64,000 bases of DNA from Lunularia cruciata (GCA_948567375.1 OX419762.1:56215034-56279033); one strand, 5' to 3'; shown: positions 39,895 through 52,513, counted from the first letter of the stretch. Numbers and translations are program-made. Notes: generated by a model not told the origin, from the sequence alone.

Positions 39895-40027
39895 CAGCAT
39901 CCTCAAAATCTAAAAGTCTTCGTTTGCTTCGTGCCCTGTCTTCATCATCGGATGTTGGCCACATTCCTGGTGGAGAAATATCAGCAAGAAGACCACGTCG
40001 TCCGAGAAAGCGCTTGTAAGTGTTGTC
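39895..40027 (-). CDS. Internal exon of candidate gene
   Basis: The best exon in the window. On the minus strand an ATCAG acceptor is followed by 133 bases that stay open (DNTYKRFLGRRGLLADISPP, then a Pro-Thr-Ser-Asp-Asp-Glu patch and RARSKRRLLDFEDA), ending in a GATGCTG|GTAAGA donor. The peptide is hydrophilic and basic-acidic mixed. I do not recognise the family. The next piece downstream (about 39690-39815, PRPIHHNFGGLNVSQVHLQR) is in coding-like sequence too. Confidence 0.45.
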
Positions 40028-40128
40028 CTGATATGCATGGTACTACTAGATTAGTACCGTCTGTTATAGCAACAAATCATTGAGAAACTTTAGCTCTTCG
40101 TTGGATGTTTGAAACAGCAGCCAAAAGA

Positions 40129-40450
40129 CTAGGAGATTTTAGATATCATTGAAAGAATAAGATTGTATACGTACCATCTACCATGGACTTCTAAGTTGGA
40201 CACCCAGTCCCAGACCATGTAACACAAATCTTGGACTGGTACTATGGGGAAGAAGACGCTCGCCACAACTATAAGCCAAGCGGATGGCATAATCAATGCA
40301 CGCGCATTGATGTTGACCATGGAGAATCAACAAAAGGCAGCTGGCACATACCCTATGATGGACCTCATTTTGTTCGTGTACAGACAGGTGTTGAGCTCTT
40401 CCAGGCGAGTGATTTTCTTCCTCGATTGTTGGTTCTAAACCTGCACCATT
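40129..40450 (-). CDS. Exon-like pieces with a membrane-helix-like run
   Basis: Minus strand. About 40335-40430 reads KKITRLEELNTCLYTNKMRS; 40320-40129 reads on to a hydrophobic run AWLIVVASVFFPIVPV and DLCYMVWDWVSNLE. The second could be a transmembrane segment. Both are in CpG-retaining sequence. Whether they belong to one transcript with the signal-peptide exon upstream is unknown. Confidence 0.25.
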
Positions 40451-40816
40451 TAGCAGGCTATCAATAAGAATCTCATGATTAAGCGGTTAAAATCATCCAC
40501 GGCTTCAAAGCTTGTCCAAAGAAGTCGCATCTTTGACTGCAGAGAGTCGATATTTTTGCAAGTTTCACCACACAAGTGAGGATTTACGTATTTTCACACA
40601 AGATCCCAGAGCACTCAGAAAACAGCTGATCAGAGCTCCACAAGTATTCAATATCAACTAAGAGATATCCACAGGATCGCGTACAGAAGCCATAGTATAG
40701 CGTTATGAACCAAGAAACTTCCTATACGGCCGCTGAAAGAACTGCAGCTGCATTGTGCGGCTAAACTTACGACACAGATGCCCTGGAAGCCTGCTCTACA
40801 CCGTTTTTGCAAGAAT

Positions 40817-40996
40817 TCAAAGCAAGAACACGTATGGATAGGAAATCCCTAGGGCTGCATCTGCAATATTTCCGATGCTGTTGACAAAGTTTGCAAGACC
40901 TGTGGTTGACTTCATGAAGCGAGACGTTTGTTGATTCAGCTCAACAGAGTGACTCATCGCATGCAGCGCAAATGTAACAGGTGAAGACCACCTGCA
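40817..40996 (-). CDS. Exon-like helical piece after signal-peptide exon
   Basis: Starting after a GATCAG acceptor, 60 codons run to a stop at 40817. The peptide includes ALHAMSHSVELNQQTSRFMK and TTGLANFVNSIGNIADAALG, a helix-rich segment. It joins in phase 0 to the exon at 41073-41162. The real 3' splice or stop position is not certain, because a donor may lie before the stop. Family unknown. Confidence 0.35.
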   Translation of the reverse strand, partial: CRWSSPVTFALHAMSHSVELNQQTSRFMKSTTGLANFVNSIGNIADAALGISYPYVFLL

Positions 40997-41072
40997 CTGA
41001 TCGTTCTACCTCGGAGAGTTCACCTAGCTAGTCATACAAACCTGGACGTTCGCACTCGAGAGGGCAGCATAC

Positions 41073-41162
41073 CGATTTGCTCGCAGGAGAGCTCCGACAA
41101 ACTAAAGGATTGCTCCAAAGCACCATCATGAGAAACAGCAAACACAAGAACTGCTTTCCCAT
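41073..41162 (-). CDS. Signal-peptide-coding first exon of candidate gene
   Basis: An ATG at 41162 opens MGKQFLCLLFLMMVLWSNPL, a classic secretory signal (basic n-region, Leu/Met/Val core) with a likely cleavage near the following Val-Cys-Arg. A TCG|GTATGC donor after 30 codons gives phase 0 with the piece at 40817-40996. Upstream minus-strand sequence (41232-41515) contains another open stretch and may be 5' untranslated. The product would enter the secretory pathway. Otherwise unidentified. Confidence 0.4.
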
Positions 41163-42159
41163 GATGCAGTATGAAATGAATTTGAAGCGTAGTCAATGAA
41201 CGGCAAATGTAGATATGAAAATGTTCTGCATACCTTCTCTTTAGGCAAAAAAGGCACTCCCAGTATGATATATATGCGCACCATTGCTCAAGCGTTAAAT
41301 GGATGCCGCTTCAGTACCGCTCTGTCCAATTATTGACTCCCGGTGCTACTAGGCATTTGTAGTTTTGCCGCGTGCACTGCCGTGGTTCGGGGAGAAACAG
41401 TCTCTTGATCCTGGTGTAGTCGTTCGTAGCTTGAATATCCCAAAAGAACGTAAGAGAAGTAGGGGCGGGGGGTACTTTCACGTTGCTGACAATTTTCGTT
41501 TACGGCTTGTTTCATAGAGCCCCCGAAAGTGTTTCTACATCCGGGTTCACAATAGGGGGTTTCATGAACTCTGCAATCCGATTCCCAAAAGGGGTTTCAG
41601 TTCTGAAAGATATTTATCGGATAAATAATAAATTAAGTAATTATTTTTAGTGAATTATGTAAAGAGATGAGATGCTAATATATTGTTATCCGGTATATCA
41701 CATGCAATTTACATTTATTTAAATAGATATTTAACAATTCATATAAAATAAATGATTGTCAAACTAGATGAGATGATGGATTTCTAGAGAGGAGTTGCCA
41801 GTTTTGTTGGGATTCTATGAAATTTTTTGGCGGATCCAAAATCCTGCTCTCAACTATTCATATTCAAATCCAAATCCACCATCTGCAAATGAGAATATAG
41901 TGTTCAAATGCTCTTGTCTGTAAACTGGAACGGTGTGTTTTGTAGTTTTGCATTGGTGTGTTTGTTCATTTCCATAGATTAGTGCGGCGTGGTAGATAAC
42001 ACAAGTTTTGGAAAATAATTTGCATCATCGCGCGGCAACCAAGAAATTAATTGGAGGTCAAGAAATTTTACTCCAAAAGTGCAACAAAAATTTAGCAAAA
42101 ACTTTATTGCGATGCATGCTCACATTTGGGTGCAAAATCAACTGGCACTATCAAACAAC

Positions 42160-42420
42160 TATTCGCTGCAACGGGTGGTAATCAGCGGCGACCTGCAGCA
42201 ACGAGTGGTGATGGGTAGCAATGAGCGGCGATGGGCAACAACGAGCAACGACGAGCAAAATCCTATTTAATCCAAAATTAACTCATCACTGACACATTAT
42301 TGAGCGGCTACCTACGGCAATGAGCAACTACAAGCACCATTGAGCGGCTACAAGCAACGACCAGCAATGATGAGCAAAGTCTCATTTAATCTTAAATTAA
42401 TACATCATACCAAGCGGCAA
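42160..42420. repeat. Degenerate GAGCRRC-type short repeats, unit 1
   Basis: Many irregular copies of GAGCAACGA, GAGCGGCGA and GAGCGGCTAC words. The same array recurs at about 43640-43900 in the second unit of the duplication. Confidence 0.6.
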
Positions 42421-42699
42421 CTGGCATATACCATATTCACCCTATTAACAAATAGATAGGCAAACACTTTATTAACTCTAAGATGTAATTAATGCATTAC
42501 ATTGTGACAACGGAGTACTACTTATTTTCTATAAACCATCTCTTATGGAACTTTCTAATAATAAGGAACTTAGCCAGCATTCCATAATGGGACTCTTTCT
42601 TCATATGGCCCGCAAATTAATGCATTACGGTGTGACAACAAAATACTCCATATCCCTTATTTCCTTCGAACCACCTCTTATGGAGTACTAATAATGAGC

Positions 42700-42743
42700 A
42701 AAGTTCTTCATTATTAGTAAACTCCATAATAATGAAGAACTTT
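42700..42743. repeat. 17-bp perfect inverted repeat
   Basis: AAAGTTCTTCATTATTA at 42700-42716 and its exact reverse complement at 42727-42743 around a 10-base loop. A weaker version of the same hairpin is in the paralogous unit near 44375-44403. Confidence 0.8.
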
Positions 42744-44013
42744 TCCATAATTCCATAGTCAGACTTTTTCTTCACCCCGTACACCCCTTGGAGTCAAACA
42801 CATCACAATAATCTGTATGAAAATATACATAACTTAGTAAAACTATTCTTGAAACTTCTTAATATAATATTAATAATTTATATGAAAATATTCATAATTT
42901 CATAAAATTATTTCTACATCTGGGTTATCTGGGTTCACAATAGGGGTTTCAGAAATAGTTTTGAAGGATGTAAACTGGATAAATAATAAATTTAGTAACT
43001 ATTTTAAGTGAACTCTACAATCCAATTCACAAAAGGGGGTTTCAAAAATACTTTTGAAAGATGTTTATCGGATAAATGATAAATTTAGTAATTATTTTTG
43101 GTGAAATATGTAAAGAGATGAGGTGCCAATAAATTGTTATCCGGTATGTCACATGGAATTTACATTCATTTAAAGAATCAGGTACAATATTATAGATGTT
43201 TCAGAATTCCTATGAAGTAAATGATTGTCAAATGAGATGATGTGGCTTCTAGAGAGGAGTTGCCATGTCTTTTTGGTGCATGATTCTTAGAGTGAGATTT
43301 ATGAAATTTTTGGGTGGATCCAAAATCCCGCTCTCAACTATTCAAATTCAAATCCACCATCTGCAAATGAGAATGCAGTGTGCAAATGCTCTTGTCATTA
43401 AACTGAAATAGTGGGTTTTGTAGTTTTGCATTGGTGTGTTAGTTCATTTCCATAGATTAGTGCGGCAAGGTAGATAACACGAGTTATGGAAAATGATTTG
43501 CATCATCTTGCGGCAACCAAGAAATTAATTGGAGGTCAAGAAATTTTACTCCAAAAGTGCAACAAAAATTTAGCAAAAACTTTATTGCAATGCATGCTCA
43601 CATTTGGATGCAAAATCAGCTGGCACTATCAAGCAACTACTCACGGCAACGAGCGACTACCAACAGCAACGGGTGGTAATGAGCGGCGACCGGCAGCAAC
43701 GAGCAGTGATGGGTAACAATGAGCGGCGATGGGCAACAACGAGCAAAATCCCATTTAATCTAAAATTAATTCATTACTAACACATTATTAAGCGGCTACC
43801 AATGGCAATGAGCAAGGAGCAACTACATGTGACAACTAGCAACTACAAGCACCATCGAGCGGCTGCAAGTAACAATGAGCAACGACAAGCCACGATGAGC
43901 AAAATCCCATTTAATCTTAAATTAATACATTACACCAAGTGGCAACCCGGTGCATACCATATTCAACCTATTAACAAATAGATAGGCAAACGCTTTATTA
44001 ACCCTAAGATGTA

Positions 44014-44442
44014 AATAATGCATTAGTGTGACAACAAAATACTCCATATCCCTTATTTTCTGCGAACCACCTCTTATAGAGTTTGCTAATAATAAAGAAC
44101 TTGGCCAACATTCCATAATGGGACTCTTTCTTCATACGGCTCGCAAATTAATATATTTCGGTTTGACAACAAAATATTCCATATCCCTTATTTTCTGCGA
44201 ACCACCTCTTATAGAGTTTGCTAATAATAAGGAACTTGGCCAGCATTCCATAATGGGACTCTTTCTTCATACGCCCGCAAATTAATATATTTCGGTTTGA
44301 CATCAAAATATTCCATATCCCTTATTTTCTTCAAACCACCCCTTATGGAGTTTACCACCTCTTATGGAGTTTTCATTATTAGTAAACTCCATAATAATGA
44401 AGAAATTGGCCAGAATTCCATAGTGAGACTTTTTCTTCACCA
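44014..44442. repeat. 133-bp tandem repeats
   Basis: Three units (about 44014-44147, 44148-44280 and 44281-44442, the last altered), each with CCATATCCCTTATTTTCT, GAACCACCTCTTATAGAG and CATTCCATAATGGGACTCTT. Two older units lie at about 42489-42760. Confidence 0.85.
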
Positions 44443-44519
44443 TAAGTCTACACCACTTGGAATCAAACACATCATAATAATCTATACGAAAATATACATA
44501 ACTTCGGCAAACTATTTCT

Positions 44520-44650
44520 GAAGTTTTTAATATAATATTAATAATTTCATAATATTAATAATATGAAAATATTAATAATTTAATAATATTAATAATATGA
44601 AAATATTAATAATTTCATAATATTATTTGTGAATATAATATTATTTTATA
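44520..44650. repeat. AT-only near-palindromic repeats
   Basis: Several copies of ATAATATTAATAATATGAAA-type words made almost entirely of A and T. They would form cruciforms easily. Confidence 0.7.
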
Positions 44651-46680
44651 TTCACCAAGATCAATACCGCTATCCGGAAAGTAAAAGCGAGTTAGAGAAA
44701 TCCACGTGCCGGACAATAAAATTCTGTGATGAAATTAGGGTCAAACACACGAGGTTTGCGATGAACATGTTCAAGGAAGATTGACGATAACTGACGGTAG
44801 ATCGTAACGGGCTAACGGTGCAGATAACTTGACGCGAATGAGAAATTTCTCTAAACGACAGAAGTTCCATGTGCAAACTCGCGGAAAACTCACAGGACGT
44901 TAGTTTTTGATGTGTTCGCGAGTTTGGCGGAAGTCGCAACATAATATCTGTACGTGTGGTGTAATTACCCTAGGCGCGAGTTGAAGGTCAGTGTGTCGAC
45001 TTTCCGGACAACGTTAATGTCATTCCAGGGTAATGTGTTAAAAATGTGTGGTTATTTAAATACCTGGGCCAGAGAATATACGTAATTACTGCGGGCATTT
45101 CTGTCACCAAGAGGAGTCGGAGACGGCATTTCTGCTAAAGTAAGGTGGTCTGAGGGAAACGGGGCAGGTACTGCACATTGACCCTAATTTTATGCCCTGC
45201 GCAGAATCAACTGGATACGAGATGAAAATAGTAAATCTCAATGCTATTTCCAAATCCAACAAATGGAAAGCTTGTGAACCGGTCGCATTGTAATAGAAAG
45301 CTTGTATGCCGTTGATGTTGCATTTGATAAGAACTAGCGAGTCCGGTTCCATTCCGGGGAGTTCTTAGCTTCTCTGTTGAGGGATTACGTGGACAGGACC
45401 CCAGCAGAATTTCACCAACCAAGTATTCATTCCATGACTGATGTAGGCAGATTACTTGGTCGGGAGAGTCGTCAGCTATAGCTAGAGATGTCATCTGGTG
45501 GAAGCGGAGGCTCATCCAGTAAACGATTTCGATATTCAGGATCAATACCGGAAGTTTGAGACCTACGCATGGATCCAAATCAACATGCACATGCAACATT
45601 CATTAAGACAATTCTAGAATACTTTTTTGAACTTTCCTTAAAGGTCCTTAAGGACCTTGCTTCCAGGTGTCACCTTCCTTTTCCATTGAACATCCCTGTA
45701 CTAAATAGGATTGTACATGTCTAGTATCAAGAACATGGTAGAATGTTTCCATGGTAGTTGAATTAGTATCCACCAATGAGAATGCAGATTCAAGTCAAGG
45801 AGTCTATCTATCTATCAGCAGTCGTCCATAAATTACCATTGAGAAGCAAAGTGAACTTCCCAACCTGTAGTATGGTATTGAGAAATTTTGAGGAAATAAT
45901 CTCATCAAACCAATCTACACTCTACGGAGATTCGAGTTCAGTTTCGAGACGAGTTTTGTTTTATCGTCAAGGGGTAAGTTATCTATTACGACACTATAAT
46001 TCGAATCCCTTGACTATGACATGATAAAATTAAATAAATCTTTGAACTTCTTAAAATAGCGTAGATTTGACGTTATATATTTTCTCCGCTATCTTCAATA
46101 ACTAATGGTTACCTTTTGAGTTACCCGCGAGCACGATCAGTTAGAAATAGTTGAATTTGGTAACTAAAGTTTATCCTTAAGCATTAGCTCTGTTCTGAAT
46201 CGCCCTAAGTGATATGCCCACTCCCGATTCATTTGCGGGAACAAGCTCAACGCCTATCCATAACCCCAACGGGAGGCGCACCTTAAGGACCCAATCAGTG
46301 CAAACGATGTATACCTACCCCAGAAGCACATAGTTTCTCTTGAGAAGCGGGCCAAGTAAATCTTCGTAAGTGCAAACGCTGAAATAACTATAGACATCTT
46401 TGCTTCCTCGGTTGACGGCAGGGACTACCTTCCCCACTAGCCGCTACTTACGCACAATACCTGGAAAGCGTGAAGCACAACGAAAACTGATAACATAGGA
46501 AAGTGTTCCATTCAAGAAGTGCACCTAAGGAACACGACGCAAATTTGATGAAGTGGTCAGAAAGAACAAAATAACTGGAGATTAAAGGTTTCCCAACAAT
46601 GAGAATACTTGGTAGTGTAAGTTACCAAGCCAACTACCGACTCTATAAAGGAAAGTGCATGTTATCTAGCCCCAAAAAGT
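44651..46680. other. CpG-retaining island without recognised gene
   Basis: Higher GC with CpG present. The longest frame is 45599-45207 on the minus strand (130 codons), which matches no family I know. A TATTTAAATA box-like motif at about 45051 could be a core promoter for + strand transcription, but no clear ORF follows. A TTCGAATCC near 46000, flanked by GTCAAGGG/CCCTTGAC, looks like a fragment of a tRNA-type sequence but lacks the other arms. Confidence 0.3.
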
Positions 46681-46682
46681 AA

Positions 46683-46824
46683 AAGGCGATCACATGTGTT
46701 CTTTCCCTCCTTCATGTGAACACATGAAGGAGAGAAAGACCCCATCGAGCCGTACAAGGGAGAGACAAACAAGTTAGAACGGGACAGGCCCCAATAGTAT
46801 CGGATATGAGAATCCGATACTATG
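46683..46824 (-). mobile_element. E-family 3' tail (E3) with hairpins
   Basis: On the minus strand: CTATTGGGGCC, CCCTTGTACGGCTCGATGGG, GTCTTTCTCTCCTTCATGTG, then GATCGCC, the E tail in order. It carries 19-base arms with one mismatch around a 2-base loop at 46700-46739, and a perfect 12-base pair at 46794-46805 / 46812-46823. About 140 bases long, so strongly 5'-truncated. Confidence 0.6.
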
Positions 46825-47164
46825 GGACTTTAGTGATCTTTCTAACAGGATACTTTTTCAAGCACTTCTTCCCCCTTAGGTTAATCGACGATTTCATTTG
46901 TATAGGACTCTTGTTGGTAAACAAAGCGACACGTATAGGATAAAAAATAAAATGTGGAGCCCCTCCAAGTCGGACTAAAATAACACCTAGTAAGTAAAAT
47001 AGAGCCAAACTCACTTTCTCCCTACTCATTGTCTCCTTTTGTCAACTCAGTCTGCTCTTCTCTCGGCATTTCTTTCTTCCATCACTTCTGCACAATGTCT
47101 TTATTTTAATATTTTAGTGGATTTGTACTTTTTTATGTCGTTGAACGGAGAACAGTGAAACTTT
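46825..47164. other. Intergenic, nothing recognised
   Basis: Unique-looking sequence between the E3 tail and the Harbinger remnant. The 69-codon minus-strand frame at 46820-47029 has no known relatives that I can see. Confidence 0.35.
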
Positions 47165-48140
47165 GACTTGTTTCTGGATCAGCTTAGTGTAAATAATGTA
47201 GAGAATTCATGTATCTCTCCTTTGCTCTCAATCGCAAATGACACGATGGCATCACAAAGAGCAAAACATGGTGGATTTTTTCCAAAAATAGTACATGTTA
47301 GGGAGTATGGAGCATGCTACAAATTGTCCAAGATATATAGTGGTCTTCAAGGTTTAGAATGATTCATACACTCTTTCTGAGACAAAGGCAAATTTTATGC
47401 GCGTATATCATCAATTCTGAAATACACATTTAGAATGTGTGAGATTTTAGGGAATAGATACAAATTGCTTCCAAAATTTTGTAGGTTTCCCAAGAGGTAA
47501 CTGGTTCTTAATATCATAAGCAAGTTAAAAATTTTATTGAAAGCTTTCACTTGTCTACGGTTCTATTGATGAATCTTATATCAAGATGGCTGGATAATCA
47601 AGCATTTCATCCGGTTGCGGATTAGAATAGACATCATTACCAGTCTATCATTTTCTAAGAAGTTTGTGGGCCAGATTGGAACATATTAGATGCATCGTCA
47701 CCCCCGAGTTTCTTCATTGTGGCACAGATCTATGAGCAAACTGATGTATGAGGAACCGGTTATCTATATATTATTTCCATTTCAAGAGGATCCATCGACA
47801 AAAGACATCTAGTATAATGAGCAAACATTCCAAGGGACACCTTTTATGGTTACAGCATATCCAATAGCTCCATATTTTACAGAATCTTGTGACATACAAA
47901 AAGAATAATTCATTCTAAGAATGAATATGACAAACATAACAAGAATGTATATCTACAAATTGAGCATACTTTTAGACTTTTCAAGGAGCGAGGAGGAATA
48001 CTACATTCAAGGATGCCAATGAAACTTCGAGAAATAGCAACGTGTGTAATGGTTATCATGCAAAAGTTCATCAACAACCAAAGAGAGGAACTAGCACATG
48101 ATGAAAAACTACCCTTGCTTTCGCATTAAAAGTCATTTGT
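47165..48140 (+). pseudogene. PIF/Harbinger transposase remnant (DDE nuclease)
   Basis: Would be the HARBI1-like nuclease that cuts and joins element ends. Broken across frames, but several blocks are readable: VYGSIDESYIKM at about 47554-47590 (family pattern VVGxIDGTHI, first catalytic Asp), a PFMVTAYPIAPYF block at about 47844-47880 (family GDSAYPLxxxL), and IEHTFRLFKERGGILHSRMP at about 47959-48018, leading to MKLREIATCVMVIMQKFINN (the usual E..FG.LK.R and C.vLHNF-like end). It reads to about 48125. Terminal inverted repeats were not located. Confidence 0.65.
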
Positions 48141-48285
48141 AGTTAGAGAAGCATTTCTAGGTATAAACAAGATTAAACATTATAACCTGTAATACTTGCT
48201 CTATCTATATGTTGGAGAGAGAAATTGTAGATGAAATAATATAGAAATACTCGGAAGTCTTTTCAGTTCTTCATATCTAAACATT

Positions 48286-48624
48286 TCACGGTATTTCAAA
48301 TTGAGAAGGTCCTTGAACAATAAAGTTCTCTCTCGTCAATCTCATTATCCTTGCAATTTGCATCTTAAGAGCATTAATAAAGTTGTTCAATGTACTTGCA
48401 ACTTCCTTTTGTAAACTAGATGCAGGTAACTTTAGTATTTGCTTGATTCTTTGTCTTATCACTCCTCCTCTCATTATAACCCTAGGTGAATCTTGTGACG
48501 TTTGAGGAGAATCATATCTTTCATCATCATTGGAACTTGATGGGTTAGAGGATGGTGATGATTGAACAACACAATGACTGGATTTAGGTGGAGAGACATT
48601 GATATCAACAAGGTTTAACTTCAA
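48286..48624 (-). pseudogene. Possible second (Myb-like) Harbinger ORF fragment
   Basis: A 112-codon frame converging on the transposase remnant. The N-terminal half is Ser/Asp-rich and low in order; the second half (RQRIKQILKLPASSLQKEVA and on) is helical and basic. PIF/Harbinger elements carry a second protein with a Myb/SANT-like domain often on the other strand, and its C-terminal part looks like this. The Myb part itself is not seen. Could also be an unrelated frame. Confidence 0.3.
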
Positions 48625-49139
48625 AATTATTACTAACCTGCCTATATGGAACTTCCACCAATCAAAATATATATTATAAAAATCTTAATATTTAGAATCA
48701 ATACTTGTGTGATTAAGTTTTTGTTTCTGTTTGTACAAGTATACAAACTTAATTTTCAAAGTTTCAAATATGTTACTACTTGTTTCACAAAGGTTGGTTC
48801 ATATAATAACAATCTATTGTTCATGGCTCATTTTAAATTACCCCGATATAGATGGTCATTTCTGATGATGGTCTATGACTCCAATAATACTTAATATTTC
48901 TGACCATATAACCTTTTCACCATCAAGAGATTCAGAACGGTGAATGAAAATGACCATGTCAATGTGCAAAACCAAAAACCTATGGTAGTTTCATCAAGAA
49001 CAAGTACAAAATTTCATAAAAACAAAAGTAAAAATGTACTAGCCTAAAACATATGAATATCTCACTCCGCACAAATATAGAAATTATCATAAAAAATTGA
49101 AAAATTACTAACCAAAAGGTAATAAAAAAGAGATCGGTT
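48625..49139. other. AT-rich intergenic sequence
   Basis: No supported gene on either strand. An 82-codon AT-rich + frame (48646-48894) is probably random. Confidence 0.4.
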
Positions 49140-49780
49140 TCACGCCGTGTTCCCCTTCTCACCTACATGCTACAATACCCCTTGGGCTTTCCCCGCGAGG
49201 ATAGTGGGACGCTTTACACAGAACACTCCGTGCCGGCTTGTCGCTGGAGACACATTATTACTAACTTGGCGCACCTTTTCCCTTCCAGCAACTATTTGTC
49301 AACTTTGCCTTTTTTATTTCATTTGAAGCATCAATGACACCGAAAAACCGAATGTACGGTAGGTACACCTCTCTTCGACTGTCAGTGTCATCAATCATCT
49401 ACGATGATTGATGGCTTCACTACTAGCTATAAAATATATAACGTAAGGCCGAAGGTCCGTAAGTGGACCCTCGGCCTGTGGTTGGCCGTCGCCACAGTGG
49501 GGGCCCTACAGGCACTCCCTTCCAATAAACTGCAAAGGTGCTACGATCTCATACGAAAGCTAAGCACACCAAGTGTGCATCCTGTTTGTTTATGCGGCCA
49601 CTATTCTATATGATCCCAGGTTAAGTCTCTTTGAAGCTGGCACACGAAGCAAACTAAAGCAAATTAAAAAAGAGTGCGGCTCTCTCCTTGCCGGGGAGTT
49701 ATCTGGAAGGCCGCCCCTTAATCGTAAAGCGCTCTCCCTCTTCTCCTTACCCGAACACGCTGATCTTGAATAGCTAACAG
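49140..49780 (+). other. CpG-retaining island with coding-like frames
   Basis: Two overlapping + frames (49404-49613, 49573-49773) have coding-like composition: KVRKWTLGLWLAVATVGALQ, then LFEAGTRSKLKQIKKECGSL and GRPPLNRKALSLFSLPEHAD before a stop at 49771. A TATAAAATATATA motif lies at about 49427. Family unknown. A small gene or a fragment of one is possible. Confidence 0.25.
49446..49477. repeat. GC-rich 13-bp hairpin
   Basis: AGGCCGAAGGTCC and AGGCCGAGGGTCC as inverted arms (one mismatch) around a GTAAGT loop. It is inside the open frame at 49404-49613. Confidence 0.7.
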
Positions 49781-50400
49781 TGTTTTTTACTTTTGCGTGA
49801 AAATTGTGTGTCAATCAAGTTCAGAAATTTGCATATCTTAATTTAATTTAGCATTTATGTCAATTAAGACTTTTGGCTGTACCTTAAGTTATACATATAT
49901 TAAAAAGCAAAGTTTAAGAGAGTTTTTCTATGGGAAAGAATTTAAATTGAAATATAGACTATTTTGCACTATGGAAAAAACTCAGAACTTATAGAAAGAA
50001 CTCATAAGTAGTAGTCATAATAATTAAAAGTAAAATATTTGAACAAAATAAATAATATAAATGTTATTAAAATGTTTATGAAATATTGACTAGTGTACCC
50101 ATGGTGGAAGCAATTTGAAATCTTGTATAGTGGTTCCTGCGTATAGTAGGTGATTCGAGGTTTAGTTGGAAATTATAGAAAGGTACAGGTCTTTAGAGGT
50201 CACGCCTAATTTCTAGTTCTTTGTGATGATTGTTGTACAATGGAATACAAACAGTATAACAACAAATAATGAATGTAGATTACCGAATAGGAATTAATAA
50301 TAGCTGTAGATGAGCAAAAAGATACAATTATTCAACTACACTTAGGATCTATGCAAAGGTAGGGGCTTTTAGAGGTTTAGGGTTTAGCGCTTTGTTATGC
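49781..50400. other. AT-rich intergenic sequence
   Basis: No supported feature. Merges into the 5' side of E1 at an uncertain point. Confidence 0.4.
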
Positions 50401-52513
50401 TAGAGGGGATGTGCGGGGCATAGAGAGGTGACTGCTAGATTTCATCAATTTTGAGTGGGGGATTGGGCGTCCTTTCAAGAAGAGACTGTTAGGGCTACAC
50501 GGTTTAGAGGACAGATATTGCCATAGGACACTATAGAGTACACTCAATTACAATGGTGTAGGACATTGGATCAGGCGGGAGAATTTAGTAGAGCAGCATG
50601 AGCGCTACACCCTTTGTCTATGGCGAGTCCTACTAATGAGACTACTGATGAGACTACCTTTCTCCTACGCTCACTACATCCTATAGTTGGTAGAGGGACT
50701 ACCACTAGAGGTCTTAGATTATCAGCCTGAGCAGTCCTTATGTCTAGATATGTCATTGTTTGCACAAGCATTGTGCATTGCCCTTTGGCTTTCCTCAAGA
50801 GGCTTATTAGAGATGGCTTATGGGCACTTTAGAGATTGCTTTCAAGCAGATGATCTTTCTAGTGGTTTTACCAAGTTGTTTCAAGTGGCTACAACAGTAG
50901 CAAGAGGAGAAATTCCTATATATATTAGTCTAGTGTTAGACTCTAATTGACTTCTTGTGATGGAGAAGGACATTAGGAGCATTAGACCGATTGCTATTGG
51001 AGAGACCTTTTGCATTTGGTTAGTCATACCATTGTCCTTCAGTATTGTTCTCAATTTTGATAGCACTTTAGTTCACATTAGTTTGGAGTAGCTACACTTG
51101 GAAGATATGAGGCTATATCTCTAGGCATTAGGGGCACTTCTAGATATCCATCCGGAGTGGGTTGTCCTATAGGTGGATACTGAGAACACTTTTAATAGTG
51201 TCTCACGTGCATCCATCTTTAGAGAGCTTAGTAAGGCTGGTGAATCCTTGGTGAGTCTCATTCCTTTGCACGGTCTTTTTATGGCTCTCTTGCTTCCCTT
51301 TATTACCATCAGGGTTGTTCACAAGAGGGAGTCATTGTCTTGGAGTCAGCTATTGGTAGACATCAGGGAGATCCTTTGGGGGGACCCTTATTTACCATGG
51401 TTCACTTCCGAGCTCTCCTATCTACTGCTTTGGCCATGCCAGGTTGTGTATTCCCCTCCTTGGCAAATGATACACTCATCATGGGCCCTATATATCATAT
51501 TAGGTAGGCCTTTGACCACTTGACTACCAAGCTACATCTAGTAGGCTTGAGAGTCAAGGTGTCAAAGTGTAAGGCATGGTCCCCTTTAGGGTTTGCCTCC
51601 CCACCTTGAGCTTCCAGAGGGGTGTATCATATCCATAGATGGGCTTCATGTTCTTGTAGTGCCAGTAGGATCTGAGGATTTTTTCACACACTTCTTAGAC
51701 GTTACTCTTGCAAAGGATGTTCTCCATGTGGATGATCTTTCTTTACTAAGAGATCCGCAAGTGGCATTTGATATACTCTCCTCCAATATTGCTTGTCGAC
51801 TATCCTACCTCGTGCATACAATTCCATCTTCATTTTCCTTCCTATCATGTTTAAGAGCATTTGATAGGAGGATTATGGGAATCTTTGGTGATATTATTGG
51901 ATCACGGACATTTGAGTGTGTGACAAGGGATTTGGCACATAGAGTGATGACTCTGCCAATCTCATGGAGAGGTTGGCTTGCTATCTATGGAAGAGATGGC
52001 ACCTGTAGCATTTTTGGGTAGTTGGGCTCTCTTGGCACCCCTACTTTCCTCTTGTTTTGTGGTTGTTGATAGGCCGGTTTTTGAGACTTATGTGATAGAA
52101 GTGGATGAGAGATCCTTTTCTCTCTAAATGTTATTGTGGTAGATGATAGATAGTCTATTCCCAATTGCACGAGAGGATTTTCTACCTTTTGCTTCACTAT
52201 TTTCAGATTGGACTAGAGGCTTATAGTCTTCCTTGATGGAGTGATAGTGTGAGCATATGTTACATTCTTTCTTAGTCGACTTGTCCATTCCGTCGACTAC
52301 TAGAACAAGTCTTTTCTCTTGCTCCGAAAAGAGCAAGGGTGCTTGCTCTTGGATCTTAAATCAACCGTGCATTAGGGCATTCCAACTTGCATTAGTTACT
52401 TTCTCTACATTGATGAGGTTTTGCCTAGGTTTGGTCCACCCATTTGCATCTTCATTACTCACTTGTGAGCGTGGTTCTACACTAGATGCAGCAGTGGTCC
52501 ACAAGACACGATG
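50400..52513 (+). mobile_element. E1 non-LTR retroelement, RT part (5' half)
   Basis: Would copy its own RNA at the insertion site. Readable blocks on the + strand: SIRPIAIGET at about 50974-51003 (family RPIAVGE), VDTENTFNSVSRASIF at about 51173-51220 (RT motif with first catalytic Asp), HQGDPLGGPLFTMVHF at about 51359-51406, FPSLANDTLIMGP at about 51455-51493 (the usual ADD reads AND here), then KVSKCKAWSPLGF at about 51560-51598. A Cys/His stretch C..GSTLDAA..HKTRC at about 52466-52516 looks like the zinc motif ahead of the endonuclease. Many stops. The body is cut at 52513 by F2 and resumes at 63361. Confidence 0.75.

Larger units (their letters stand above)
41531..44442. repeat. Tandem duplication of about 1.45 kb
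   Basis: Two diverged units in direct order: 41531 to about 42905, and about 42905-44442. Paired landmarks: TTCTACATCYGGGTT (41532, 42904), TTGTTATCCGGTAT (41684, 43134), GCGGCAACCAAGAAATTAAT (42032, 43510), and CATTCCATAATGGGACTCTT (42569, 44108). Offsets rise from 1.38 to about 1.54 kb because unit 2 has extra internal copies. Open frames inside (42079-42270, 43486-43716, 44028-44521) repeat each other and are products of the duplication. Confidence 0.85.
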